From: Marinobacter lipolyticus
GTDB taxonomy: Bacteria > Pseudomonadota > Gammaproteobacteria > Pseudomonadales > Oleiphilaceae
Length of the DNA stretch: 64,000 nucleotides
Assembly: GCF_018424605.1 (NCBI RefSeq)
Contig: NZ_QTKT01000006.1
Location: 124,001 to 188,000 of the forward strand
Direction of reading: 5' to 3'
The notes under the pieces were generated by a model that saw nothing but the letters and a program-made list of their open reading frames with translations, had not been told where the DNA came from and did not search any database. The first letter of the stretch is position 1. Every line of letters begins with the position of its first letter. Shown in pieces: positions 8,947-17,246 of this stretch. A program made the position numbers and the translations under genes.

Positions 8947-10495
8947 TCAAACCCGCCACGCCACGCCGACCAGCTCCGGTGCCCTGGCTGGCAGCGATCC
9001 CGTGGTGCTGGTGCTCACCATCGGTTTCATTCTGCTGTTCGTCGGCGCCTCTGTGGTCAACAGCGAGTATGTGGCTGAGCTGATCGGCAGTGGCTTTACC
9101 TGGACCGCCAGGTATCTCGGGTCCTTCTTCCAGATGCTGTTGTTACTGACGTTTCTCATTGCCATAGGTACCGCGTTGAGCCGCGCGGGAGCTGCGCGTA
9201 TTGGCGGCCTGGATCGCCCGGAGATCGGCCGTTTTCGCTGGCTGTCGATGATCATGTGCACATTGCTGGCCGGTGGTGGTGTGTTCTTTGCCGCAGGTGA
9301 GCCGGTCTACCATTTCGTGGTGACGCCGCCGGCGTTTGATATCGAGGCGGCGACCGCCGAAGCCGTGGCGCCCGCGATGGCGCAATCGTTCACCCACTGG
9401 GGCTTCCTGGCCTGGGCGGTGCTGGGGTCCCTCACGGCGCTGGTTCTGACCCGCGCTCACTACGGCCAGGGCAAACCGCTGCAGCCGAGAACGCTGCTAT
9501 ACCCGGTTTTTGGAGAAAAGGTGATTCGTGGTCGCCTTGGCGGTGTGATTGACGCGTTCTGCGTGATTGCGGTAGTGGCCGGAACCGTTGGCCCCATCGG
9601 CTTTTTAGCAACCCAGATGAGTTTCGGGTTGCATGAGTTGTTCGGCGTAACGGATGGCTATGGCACCCAACTGACCGTACTGGTCATCCTCGCCGGTGTT
9701 TACATGACCTCTGCCATGACCGGTCTGCACAAGGGCATCCAGCTGCTCAGCAGGTTCAACGTTCTGCTGGCGCTGGCGATTGCGGCGGTGATCTTCATTT
9801 TCGGGCCAACGCTGTTCCTCACCAATACCTATACCCAGTCTATGGGTGAATACGTCTCATCGTTTTTTGCCATGGCGACCATGACCGCCGAAACCGCGCC
9901 GGGCTGGTGGATGAAATGGTGGACGGTGTTCTTCTTCGCCTGGTTTATCGGGTATACCCCGCTGATGGCCGTATTTGTTGCGCGCATTTCCCGCGGTCGT
10001 ACCGTGCGGGAGATGATCCTGGCGGTGGCGGTGCTGGCTCCGATCGCCACCACCATCTGGTTCACTCTGCTGGGTGGTTCCGGCATTTACCATCAGTTGG
10101 CCGGCACCTTTGATCTCACCGAGGCGCTGAACGGATTCCGTTTTGACGTTGCCACGCTGACCGTCGCCCAGGCCTTGCCCGGCGGTACCTGGATGGCTGC
10201 TGCAATCCTGCTGCTCACCACCATTTTCGTGGCAACCACCGGAGACTCCATGAGCTATTCCATTGCCATGGTTGGCGCCGGTCATGACGAACCCAGCCCC
10301 TGGATCCGCGTATTCTGGGGCGGCGCCATGGCGCTGATGGCCGCTATACTTCTGTATATGGGGGCCGGCCAGATCGGTGTGTTGCAACAGTTCATTGTAC
10401 TGACAGCGATACCGGTGTCGTTGATTATTCTGCCGTCGCTGTGGACCGGTCCCAAGGCCGCGATGGCAATGGCAAGAGAGCAGGGGCTGGTTTAG
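8939..10495 (+). CDS. BCCT family betaine/carnitine/choline transporter
   Basis: A 518-residue inner-membrane protein with about 12 hydrophobic segments. The BCCT signature region around residues 320-355 is clear: WWMKWWTVFFFAWFIGYTPL followed by MAVFVARISRGRTVRE. These carriers import quaternary-ammonium osmolytes such as glycine betaine or choline by Na+ or H+ symport, or exchange them. The start at 8939 has GAGG upstream and avoids a longer frame inside the previous gene. The N- and C-terminal tails are short, so it lacks the long osmosensing tail of BetP. The tight overlap with the lipoprotein gene suggests an operon. It may feed the GMC oxidoreductase encoded at 30.9-32.4 kb. Confidence 0.9.
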   Translation: MTDQTRHATPTSSGALAGSDPVVLVLTIGFILLFVGASVVNSEYVAELIGSGFTWTARYLGSFFQMLLLLTFLIAIGTALSRAGAARIGGLDRPEIGRFRWLSMIMCTLLAGGGVFFAAGEPVYHFVVTPPAFDIEAATAEAVAPAMAQSFTHWGFLAWAVLGSLTALVLTRAHYGQGKPLQPRTLLYPVFGEKVIRGRLGGVIDAFCVIAVVAGTVGPIGFLATQMSFGLHELFGVTDGYGTQLTVLVILAGVYMTSAMTGLHKGIQLLSRFNVLLALAIAAVIFIFGPTLFLTNTYTQSMGEYVSSFFAMATMTAETAPGWWMKWWTVFFFAWFIGYTPLMAVFVARISRGRTVREMILAVAVLAPIATTIWFTLLGGSGIYHQLAGTFDLTEALNGFRFDVATLTVAQALPGGTWMAAAILLLTTIFVATTGDSMSYSIAMVGAGHDEPSPWIRVFWGGAMALMAAILLYMGAGQIGVLQQFIVLTAIPVSLIILPSLWTGPKAAMAMAREQGLV

Positions 10496-10499
10496 TCTT

Positions 10500-10523
10500 C
10501 AGGGGGCGGGGCTCCGCCCCCTG
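10500..10523. repeat. GC-rich hairpin between BCCT and 107-residue genes
   Basis: A perfect 10-bp inverted repeat (CAGGGGGCGG / CCGCCCCCTG) with loop GGCT sits five bases after the BCCT stop. It has no U tract. It could act as a 3' end stabiliser or partial terminator between the two genes. Confidence 0.5.
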
Positions 10524-10556
10524 AAAGCCCGATGCCCAACAGGAGAACGGTGACTG

Positions 10557-10880
10557 ATGTCTGAAGACCCCCTGAAAACGCTGTCTGACATGGCCAGTGA
10601 TGCGCATGCCCGCATCCAGGCCGCCCACCAGCACATTAATCCGGTGGTGGAAGTGCGCCGGGGGATGCGCGATGCTGGTATTCCCGCCGATGTGATGACC
10701 ATCGATTGCCTGCGTACCCGCCGCCGCATCACGCTGATCCTCCACGATGGCCAGCCGGGGCTGTTGCTGTACCAGTTCATCACCATCGAGGATGAAGTGG
10801 GTGACGAGTTCCGACAAATGCCGCTGTCTGACGTGGATGTCGCCATGCTGGTGGAGTGGATTCAGGATTACTTCGGGTAA
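10557..10880 (+). CDS. Conserved hypothetical protein, 107 residues
   Basis: I do not recognise a named family. It is a soluble, acidic protein with an N-terminal amphipathic helix (residues 5-30), a basic patch CLRTRRR at about 51-57, a beta-rich middle (ITLILHDGQPGLLLYQFITI) and an acidic C-terminal helix ending in VEWIQDYFG. There is no signal peptide or membrane segment. The gene follows the BCCT transporter after a GC-rich hairpin, with a plausible GGAGAA upstream. Codon usage matches neighbouring genes, so it looks like a real resident gene. Confidence 0.65.
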   Translation: MSEDPLKTLSDMASDAHARIQAAHQHINPVVEVRRGMRDAGIPADVMTIDCLRTRRRITLILHDGQPGLLLYQFITIEDEVGDEFRQMPLSDVDVAMLVEWIQDYFG

Positions 10881-11061
10881 CCGTGACGGCCTTACCCGGT
10901 CGGGGCATTACTCGGTGCGGAGCTTCTGTTGGCTACAGATCATACACATTTTGCTACACGAAAAGAGGCCCTGTTGACCTGAGTTCAGCGTTACGATTAG
11001 ACCAAAGGCTATACTGATAACAACATCAAAAACTCTTCATAACCGACGTTGGGTTACGCGC

Positions 11062-13671
11062 ATGGTATCTCTGATGCGGGCTTTTACGGGACTGTTGACG
11101 GTGCTTTTAATGAGCGCCCCGACTCTCGCCGGGGCCGCAGAGCAGGCTATTCTGGTTACGCCCTCCTCTGCCATCGAATCACAATTCAGCGTATGGGAAG
11201 ATCCGGAAGGGCAGGCGGAGCTCGGGCAGGTAAGGCGCCTGGACGATGACCGCTGGCAATCCGTACCTTCCGGGAGCGCGACCTTTGGAATTACACCGTC
11301 CGCTTATTGGTTGCGGTTTGCGGTGGCAAACCAGACCACGGAGCGTCTCAGCCTGATTGCTGAGCTGGCTTATTCGCAACTGGATGACGTGGTCTTTCAC
11401 GTCTTCGCGGATGGAAAGCAGATTCAGCACGTCGAAACCGGGGATACCCGCGCGTTCTACCCGCGGCAGGTGGATCATCCCAATATGCTGTTGCGGCTGG
11501 ACCTGCCCCCCGGCCAGCGGCACACCGTGTACGTGCGCGTTGAGACAGCGGGCTCGATGATTCTGCCCCTCAATGTGTGGCACGCCAACGAGTTCTTCAG
11601 TGCCGCGGGGGATGAGCAGAAGCTGCATTTCTTCTACTACGGCAGCCTGACCGTTATCATCCTGATAAATCTCGCCGTCTTTCTGACGTTGCGGGAAAAA
11701 CTCTATCTCTACTACGCGCTGGCAATCGCCGGCTATCTGCTGTTTTTTGCTTCCATCAAAGGGTACAGCTTCCAGCTGCTTTACCCCGATTCGCCCGCCA
11801 TCCATGCCCGGGCGTTACTGCTGTCCATGCCGATTCTGGCGCTGTTTTCGGTACTGTTTTGCCGGGAGCTGCTGAAAATACCGTCCCACAGCGCGAAACT
11901 GGATATTGCGATCCGAGTAATGATCGGTTTTGAGGTGCTTAATTTCATTGCTGCGCTGACGTTGAACTATAACGCGGCGGCCATGTTGTCGGCTGTATCA
12001 GCGTTGTTCTTTTTCTCGCTGCTGTTTGTTGCCGGCCCCATTACCTGGGCGGCAGGGGTGCGGGCCGGCGCGTTCTTCACCGTGGCCTGGACGCCTCTGA
12101 CCATCGGTGTGCTGGCCACGGCGGGCCGGGCGCTGGGGTTCTTTCCGGAGAACTTCATGACTGAGCACGCAATGCAGATTGGCTCGGGGCTGGAGGCCTT
12201 CATTCTCACGTTGGCGCTGGCGGATCGACTGTACCGCGAGCGCGAAGAAAAAATACGCGCGCAGGCCGACAGCCTTCGTGAGGCACAGGCACGCAGCGAC
12301 GCCCAGAAGCGACTGACCGACGTCATGACCCACGACCCGGTGACCGGCCTGCCCAACCGTAACCGCTTTGAGCGCATGGTCAACGAGCAGTTGCAGAGTG
12401 ACCCAGACGGACGCTACATCGTTGGGGTGGCAAGGATTGCCCGTCTCGAAGAGATTAACCGCACGCTGGGACTCAGTCGCAGTGACCGGTTGCTGAGGCG
12501 GCTGGCCCAGGAAATGACACTGCTGGCCGAGGAACTGCCGTTTCTGCAGCGGCGGACGGACTGCCGCGGGCGCCAGGAGCTGGTGTATCAGTTATCCGGC
12601 GACAGTTTCGGTATGCTGGTAAACGCCAATAAAGTCACCGACAACTTTGAACGTCTGAGCCGGGCCCTGAAGCAACTGGTTGAGCCGGTTGCCATGGACA
12701 ATCTGGCCATTGAGCTGCACCCGAAATTCGGCGCCGCCAGTTATCCGAACCACGGTGATAATGCGGCTTTGCTGATCCGCAATGCCCACGTCGGCATGGC
12801 GACGGCTCCCCGGGGGCTGCACGGCACCGGCTTTTATTCCCAGGAGCTGGATATCTACAGTGAAAGTCGCCTGACACTGATGTCTGACCTCAGGGAGGCG
12901 TTGCAGGCAAGCCACACAGAGCTGCATTACCAGCCGAAACTGTGTCTGGAAACGGGGGAAGTCATTGGCGTTGAAGGGCTGATGCGCTGGTATCATCCGG
13001 AACGTGGCTGGGTGTCGCCGGTGGACTTTATCCCGCTGGCCGAGGAAACCGGCGTCATCCGCCAGCTGACCCGCTGGGCGGTCGAGCGGGGCATTCGCGA
13101 TCTGGCGCGGCTGTCCGGCGACTACCCGGACCTGACCGTGTCCATCAATATTTCGGCGCGGGATCTGGGCTCGGGTGAACTCAGGCGGTCCATTGAATCG
13201 GCGCTCAAACGTCATGGTGTGGCGGCGCCACGCCTGACACTGGAGCTTACCGAAACCGCGGCCATGGAAGATCCGGAAAAGGGTCTGGTGGCGCTGGGCT
13301 CACTGGCAGAGACCGGGCTCGCACTCTCCATTGACGATTTCGGCAGTGGCTATTCTTCGCTTTCCTACCTGAAGCAATTGCCGGCCAGAGAGCTCAAGCT
13401 TGATCGCTCGCTGGTGGCGGACATTGCCACCAGTGGCAGCTCCCGGGTGATCCTGGAAACCGCTATCAATATGGCCCACAGCCTGGATTATCGGGTTGTC
13501 GCCGAGGGTGTTGAAAACGAGCAGGTCGCCCGGCTGCTGCGGGACCTGGGATGTGACCGGCTGCAGGGGTTCTGGCTTTGCCGCCCCTTGCCGCTCAACG
13601 ATCTGAAGCACTGGCTGGCACGCTACGCCGAATCCGCCAACCCTCTGTTTGAGGCCCCCACAGCCGGGTGA
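11062..13671 (+). CDS. 7TM-DISM signalling protein with GGDEF and EAL domains
   Basis: An 869-residue membrane receptor for cyclic-di-GMP control. After a signal peptide (1-26) comes a periplasmic 7TMR-DISM extracellular domain (about 35-175), seven membrane helices (about 190-390), a short coiled coil, a GGDEF domain starting at DPVTGLPNRNRF (about 425), and an EAL domain (about 610-860). The GGDEF active site reads SGDSF (about 512), so cyclase activity is doubtful. The EAL domain keeps the catalytic pattern: E-x-L in EGLMRW (about 638), NISARD, ELTETAAMED, DDFGSGYSS (about 758), KLD and AEGVEN. It is therefore predicted to be a phosphodiesterase, perhaps tuned by GTP binding. A NhaR-type gene follows after three bases. 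Confidence 0.9.
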   Translation: MVSLMRAFTGLLTVLLMSAPTLAGAAEQAILVTPSSAIESQFSVWEDPEGQAELGQVRRLDDDRWQSVPSGSATFGITPSAYWLRFAVANQTTERLSLIAELAYSQLDDVVFHVFADGKQIQHVETGDTRAFYPRQVDHPNMLLRLDLPPGQRHTVYVRVETAGSMILPLNVWHANEFFSAAGDEQKLHFFYYGSLTVIILINLAVFLTLREKLYLYYALAIAGYLLFFASIKGYSFQLLYPDSPAIHARALLLSMPILALFSVLFCRELLKIPSHSAKLDIAIRVMIGFEVLNFIAALTLNYNAAAMLSAVSALFFFSLLFVAGPITWAAGVRAGAFFTVAWTPLTIGVLATAGRALGFFPENFMTEHAMQIGSGLEAFILTLALADRLYREREEKIRAQADSLREAQARSDAQKRLTDVMTHDPVTGLPNRNRFERMVNEQLQSDPDGRYIVGVARIARLEEINRTLGLSRSDRLLRRLAQEMTLLAEELPFLQRRTDCRGRQELVYQLSGDSFGMLVNANKVTDNFERLSRALKQLVEPVAMDNLAIELHPKFGAASYPNHGDNAALLIRNAHVGMATAPRGLHGTGFYSQELDIYSESRLTLMSDLREALQASHTELHYQPKLCLETGEVIGVEGLMRWYHPERGWVSPVDFIPLAEETGVIRQLTRWAVERGIRDLARLSGDYPDLTVSINISARDLGSGELRRSIESALKRHGVAAPRLTLELTETAAMEDPEKGLVALGSLAETGLALSIDDFGSGYSSLSYLKQLPARELKLDRSLVADIATSGSSRVILETAINMAHSLDYRVVAEGVENEQVARLLRDLGCDRLQGFWLCRPLPLNDLKHWLARYAESANPLFEAPTAG

Positions 13672-13674
13672 ACA

Positions 13675-14580
13675 ATGGCCGATCTGGATAAACTCAATCT
13701 GCGCCACCTGTATTACTTCTGGGTGATTGCCCGCGAGGGCGCCATCGTCCGGGCGGCGGAGCATCTGGATCTGACGCCCCAGACCCTGAGCGGGCAGCTG
13801 GCGGCGTTCGAATCAGCATTGGGCAACGCACTGTTCCGTCGTGCCAACCGGTCACTGCAGCTGACGGACTTTGGTCAGACCGTGTTCAGCTACGCCGACG
13901 ATATGTTCCAGACCGCCCAGGCTCTGACTGACGTGTTGCGCCAGCCACCGGAGAACCGCCCCCTCAGTCTGTCGCTGGGGATTGCCGCCTCAATCCACAA
14001 ACTCATTGCCTTCAGTCTGACCGCGCCGGCGCTGGCGCTGAGCCGTGAGGTGCGCCTGAACTGCCGGACCGGGGATACCGCGGCCCTGCTGAAGCGGCTG
14101 GGTCAGCGGGAGCTGGATGTGGTGCTGACCGATTGCCTGCCGGATTCGCGCGAGGCCAGTCAGTTCCGCAGTTATCGATTGGCCAGCTCGTCCATGTCCC
14201 TGTTTGCGGCGCCTGAGCTGGCGAACCGACTGTCCGGTAACTTTCCGGCAAGCCTGGATGGCCAGCCGTTTCTGGCGACCTCGCTTGATGCACCCTACAT
14301 CCACGCCCTGATGAACTGGTTCTCCAGCCAGGGCATCCGCGTAAAACTGGTGGCGGAGGTGGACGACAGCGCGCTGATCAAGGTGTTCGGACGGGAAGGC
14401 CTTGGTTACTTTGCCGCGCCAACGTCCATTCGGGAGGAAGTGTGCCGGCAGTACCAGGTCATCCACGTTGCCAGCATCGGCGACGTCCGGGACACCCTAT
14501 ACGCCGTGACTCGCGCTCGCGGAGGTCACAACGAAGCCGTGGCGGAGCTATTAAAAGAGCGCCCGGACCTGACGGATTAG
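13675..14580 (+). CDS. nhaR: LysR-type regulator, NhaR-like
   Basis: A 301-residue LysR-family regulator. The N-terminus NLRHLYYFWVIAREG-A-VRAAEHL and LTPQTLSGQLAAFE closely follow NhaR, and the conserved C-terminal strings DVVLTDC and NWFSSQGI also match NhaR rather than generic LysR proteins. In E. coli NhaR activates the Na+/H+ antiporter gene nhaA and senses Na+. No antiporter gene is adjacent here. The gene starts three bases after the stop of the GGDEF/EAL gene, so the two are likely co-transcribed, which suggests a link between ionic signals and cyclic-di-GMP turnover. That link is inference from gene order only. Confidence 0.75.
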   Translation: MADLDKLNLRHLYYFWVIAREGAIVRAAEHLDLTPQTLSGQLAAFESALGNALFRRANRSLQLTDFGQTVFSYADDMFQTAQALTDVLRQPPENRPLSLSLGIAASIHKLIAFSLTAPALALSREVRLNCRTGDTAALLKRLGQRELDVVLTDCLPDSREASQFRSYRLASSSMSLFAAPELANRLSGNFPASLDGQPFLATSLDAPYIHALMNWFSSQGIRVKLVAEVDDSALIKVFGREGLGYFAAPTSIREEVCRQYQVIHVASIGDVRDTLYAVTRARGGHNEAVAELLKERPDLTD

Positions 14581-14676
14581 CTCGAGAAATTAGATGAATA
14601 GATAAGATAAAACTTTATTCTTTTCGATCTTTTGTTGGCGGATGATGGAATCGTGTCCATGACAGGAGAGTCGATC

Positions 14677-15036
14677 ATGAAAACGATTCACAAGTTCCGG
14701 CTGGAGTGCACAAAAGAACCCACAACCCTCAAGCTTCGTGAAGGTTGCCGGGTGGTGAGGTGCGAATACCTGGTACCGCAGAAGGGTGTGTATCTGTGGG
14801 TGGAGCAACCACTGAACATCGCGATTCCGACCATCGAGCGGCAGTTCCTGGTGGCCTTTTCCGGCGATCCGGTGCCGGACAGTTATGAGTACCTTGATAC
14901 CGCGTTGGATCCGTTTGGGCCGGAGGCCTATCACATCTACGAGGTCACCGAAGCGCAGCCGGGCGCGTCAAAGCCGACGCATCACCACTCAGGCGTGATG
15001 ATGGGCGCTGACTTCAAGCGGGCCGGCGCAGCCTGA
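14677..15036 (+). CDS. Hypothetical protein, 119 residues (DUF7352-like)
   Basis: A small soluble protein starting MKTIHKFRLE, with the ATG chosen because GGAGAG lies shortly upstream; an upstream in-frame ATG at 14632 is unsupported. The core (VVRCEYLVPQKGVYLWVEQ, then Y-H-I-Y-E-V) resembles small proteins grouped as DUF7352, of unknown function. The C-terminus contains a His run (THHHSG). The last 55 bases overlap the end of the convergent binding-protein gene, so one of the two 3' ends may not be ancestral. The family call is tentative. Confidence 0.55.
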   Translation: MKTIHKFRLECTKEPTTLKLREGCRVVRCEYLVPQKGVYLWVEQPLNIAIPTIERQFLVAFSGDPVPDSYEYLDTALDPFGPEAYHIYEVTEAQPGASKPTHHHSGVMMGADFKRAGAA

Positions 15037-15464
15037 TCCGCGGGCAGTAACGCCGCTGCATGTTCTTCCGTGTTGAAGTAGCGTTGGTAACGCCCACTGG
15101 CACGGAAGGCTTGCAGTCGCCTGTTGAATTTGCCGAGCAGTTCCCTGGATTCAAAATCGGTGGCGCGGGGAAACAGCAGGAAACTTTTGTTCTCCAGGAT
15201 GGCGCGGGGATGGTGAACAATCTCACGGGCGGCTGAGGGCGTCAGTTCCCGCCGCAGAATGTGGTAACCCACGTTGATTTCCTCCGGGAAGGCGTCGATC
15301 CGACCGCGCACCAGACGGGCGACCATGCCCTGGCCGTGGGCTTCCTGGTCAAAGTAGGGGGGCCAGTCCCCGACCGTGATACTCAGGTGATTATTATCGT
15401 CCGCGCGGGCCGCCTGAACTGACAGTAAAATAGCCGCCACTAACGGCATCAGGGTCAACTTCAT
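14982..15464 (-). CDS. Periplasmic solute-binding-like protein with a large internal deletion
   Basis: The 160-residue product starts with a Sec signal peptide (1-21) and the string ITVGDWPPYFDQ typical of the SBP_bac_3-like proteins that bind amino acids or related ligands. At residues 48-52 it jumps from GMVARLVR straight into GRIDAFPEEINVGYHIL, which in full-length relatives of about 250 residues lies much later. Roughly 100 residues, including most of lobe II and the ligand-contact regions, are missing, but the frame is kept. The remaining C-terminus looks normal up to about residue 135. It is probably non-functional, or a truncated scavenger. ATG at 15462-15464 follows the signal; the longer frame to 15947 is antisense to other genes. 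Confidence 0.6.
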   Translation of the reverse strand: MKLTLMPLVAAILLSVQAARADDNNHLSITVGDWPPYFDQEAHGQGMVARLVRGRIDAFPEEINVGYHILRRELTPSAAREIVHHPRAILENKSFLLFPRATDFESRELLGKFNRRLQAFRASGRYQRYFNTEEHAAALLPADQAAPARLKSAPIITPEW

Positions 15465-15566
15465 GGATACATCCGGAATTCTCTGAGGGGGCTGCTCTTC
15501 TGAGTCTAGAACATTTGGCGTATGCTGGCTCCGCCCGATGTCCCCATTATATGCGGAATCCTTTCG

Positions 15567-15923
15567 ATGAAATTCCCCAAAGCTACGGTCATACTGGTCT
15601 CGGCCGCCCTGATATTTATCGCCTGGGACCTTACCCGTGACAAGCGGGAGCCTGGCGATACCAGCCGATTTACCAATCTTGCCTCGCACCCGGCGGCCCG
15701 CAGCGAGGTGGTGGACTGGGTCATCTCCCGCATTCCGGAACTGTGTGTGGAGATCGCGGGGCAGCCCGCCGGCAGTCCGGCGCACGCCGAGTGTGTGGAT
15801 CGCAGTGAGTCCCGTCACTCGCTCTGCCGGCGCGCGATCTATGGCAGTTTCCCGGAGGTTATCCGCTCTGAGGCTGCCTTTCGGGATGTAACGCTTACCA
15901 TGATGGATTGCCTGGTCCAGTAG
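15567..15923 (+). CDS. Hypothetical secreted or membrane-anchored protein, 118 residues
   Basis: I do not recognise a family. The protein has an N-terminal hydrophobic helix (residues about 5-21, TVILVSAALIFIAWDL) that could be a signal anchor, followed by a polar domain with four cysteines (in ELCVE, AECVD, SLCRR and MDCLV), which could form two disulfides in the periplasm. The start at 15567 is chosen because the signal anchor follows directly. It is divergent from the truncated binding-protein gene and 27 bases upstream of the DUF2750 gene. Confidence 0.6.
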   Translation: MKFPKATVILVSAALIFIAWDLTRDKREPGDTSRFTNLASHPAARSEVVDWVISRIPELCVEIAGQPAGSPAHAECVDRSESRHSLCRRAIYGSFPEVIRSEAAFRDVTLTMMDCLVQ

Positions 15924-15950
15924 CGCAGGCCAACAACAGAGAGCCAAACC

Positions 15951-16334
15951 ATGACCAACGACGAACTGACCGCCGTACTTGAGCTTGATGGCGAGGAACG
16001 ATACGACTATTTCCTCAGCCGCGTGGGTGAGGAGCGGGAAATCTGGATTCTGGTAAACGCGGACAATCGTTTCCTGAAAATTGCCTCCGAAGATGGTGAC
16101 GTCGAATACCTGCCCGTGTGGCCGGATTCCGAGTTTGCCGCCGAGTACGCTAAAGACGCCGACGATCTGTCACCAAAGAGTATTTCGCTGCCGGACTTCT
16201 TCAAGAAATGGGTGCCGGGCCTGGCAAAGGACGGTCTGGATATCGGTGTATTCCCCGGGTTGGACAAAACCCTGTGGATCACCGAGCCGGATGAGCTGAA
16301 ACAGGATCTTCAGGACGAATTGGCGAGCTTTTGA
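15951..16334 (+). CDS. DUF2750 domain-containing protein
   Basis: A 127-residue cytoplasmic acidic protein. The strings RYDYFLSRVGEEREIWIL and LPVWPDSEFAAEYA are the hallmark of DUF2750, whose members often have a W-x-L ... VWPH/D-S-x-F-A pattern. Residues 75-115 hold the second conserved part (ISLPDFFKKWVPGLAKDGLD). No catalytic residues are evident and function is unknown. Some relatives sit near immunity-protein genes, but nothing toxin-like is adjacent here. It starts 27 bases after the preceding small gene, so co-transcription is likely. Confidence 0.8.
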   Translation: MTNDELTAVLELDGEERYDYFLSRVGEEREIWILVNADNRFLKIASEDGDVEYLPVWPDSEFAAEYAKDADDLSPKSISLPDFFKKWVPGLAKDGLDIGVFPGLDKTLWITEPDELKQDLQDELASF

Positions 16335-16431
16335 ACAGCGCAGCGGGGCTGTGACGGCCGGCCGTTCATTTTACGGTCATAATGCCGCACCCCGCATGGT
16401 TACAGGGTTTCAGAAGACTGTGCGCCCTGTT

Positions 16432-16460
16432 CCCACAAACTTATCCACAGTTTTTGTGGG
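16432..16460. promoter_or_regulatory. Inverted repeat enclosing a consensus DnaA box
   Basis: Arms CCCACAAA (16432-16439) and TTTGTGGG (16453-16460) flank TTATCCACA (16441-16449), an exact match to the high-affinity DnaA-box consensus. It lies 87 bases before the crotonase gene in a 212-base gap. It could be a hairpin with a chance match, or a DnaA titration or regulatory site. Only one box was seen, so it is not an origin. Confidence 0.4.
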
Positions 16461-16546
16461 CAACTTCAGCCCGGAGTGGCCAGCCGCGCCGGAAGCTGGC
16501 AAAGTTCACCCCTTAAAAAATTGAACATTAGCAAGAGGATTGGCCC

Positions 16547-17245
16547 GTGACGGACCTGGTAGAGTACACACTGAACGACGGCATCGCGACCGTCGTGATC
16601 AACAACGGTAAGGCGAACGCTCTCAGCCACGAAGTGTTTGAGGGCCTGAATGCGGCGCTGGATCAAGCTGAGCAGGATAAGGCGGTGGTCATTCTGAGCG
16701 GCCAGCCCGGCGTGTTTTCCGCCGGCTATGACCTCAAGGAAATGCAGAAGGGGCCGGACGAAGCCGCCGCACTGGTGACCGTAGGTTCCAAACTGACCCG
16801 CCGACTGGCTGCTTTCCCCCTGCCGGTGATTGCCGCCTGCAGCGGCCATGCCATCGCCAAGGGTGCTTTCATTCTGCTGTCGGTCGATCACCGCATCGGT
16901 ATCGAAGGCCCGTTCAAGCTTGGGCTGAACGAGGTGGCCATCGGCATGACCATGCACCACGCCGGCATCGAAATCGCCCGCCATCGGCTGGCGCCGGCGC
17001 ATTTCTACCGTTCGGTGGTGAATGCGGAAATCTACAGTCCGGAAGGGGCGGTGGAAGCCGGTTTTCTGGATGAGGTTGTGGCGCAGGACAAACTGATCGA
17101 GCGCGCCACCGAGCTGGCGAGCCATTTCAAGACCCTGAACATGCGCGCTCACCGGGAAACCAAGGTCAAAGCCAAGGCCGATTACCTGTCGCTGCTGGAC
17201 CGTTGCATCGTGAAAGACGCTGAAAACCTCGGTCTGCAGGGCTGA
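16547..17245 (+). CDS. Crotonase/enoyl-CoA hydratase family protein
   Basis: A 232-residue cytoplasmic enzyme of the crotonase superfamily, slightly shorter than typical enoyl-CoA hydratases (about 260). The oxyanion-hole strings are present: FSAGYDLKEM at about 63-72 and the Gly-rich GHAIAKGAFILLSVDHR at about 102-118. The usual hydratase glutamate pair is not clear: NEVAIGMTM provides one Glu at about 127, but the second conserved Glu region reads VVNAEIYSPEGAVEAGFLDEVV. It may be a hydratase, isomerase or hydrolase of an acyl-CoA. The GTG start has AGAGGA upstream. It is a single-gene unit convergent with pxpC. Confidence 0.85.
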   Translation: MTDLVEYTLNDGIATVVINNGKANALSHEVFEGLNAALDQAEQDKAVVILSGQPGVFSAGYDLKEMQKGPDEAAALVTVGSKLTRRLAAFPLPVIAACSGHAIAKGAFILLSVDHRIGIEGPFKLGLNEVAIGMTMHHAGIEIARHRLAPAHFYRSVVNAEIYSPEGAVEAGFLDEVVAQDKLIERATELASHFKTLNMRAHRETKVKAKADYLSLLDRCIVKDAENLGLQG

Positions 17246-17246
17246 T

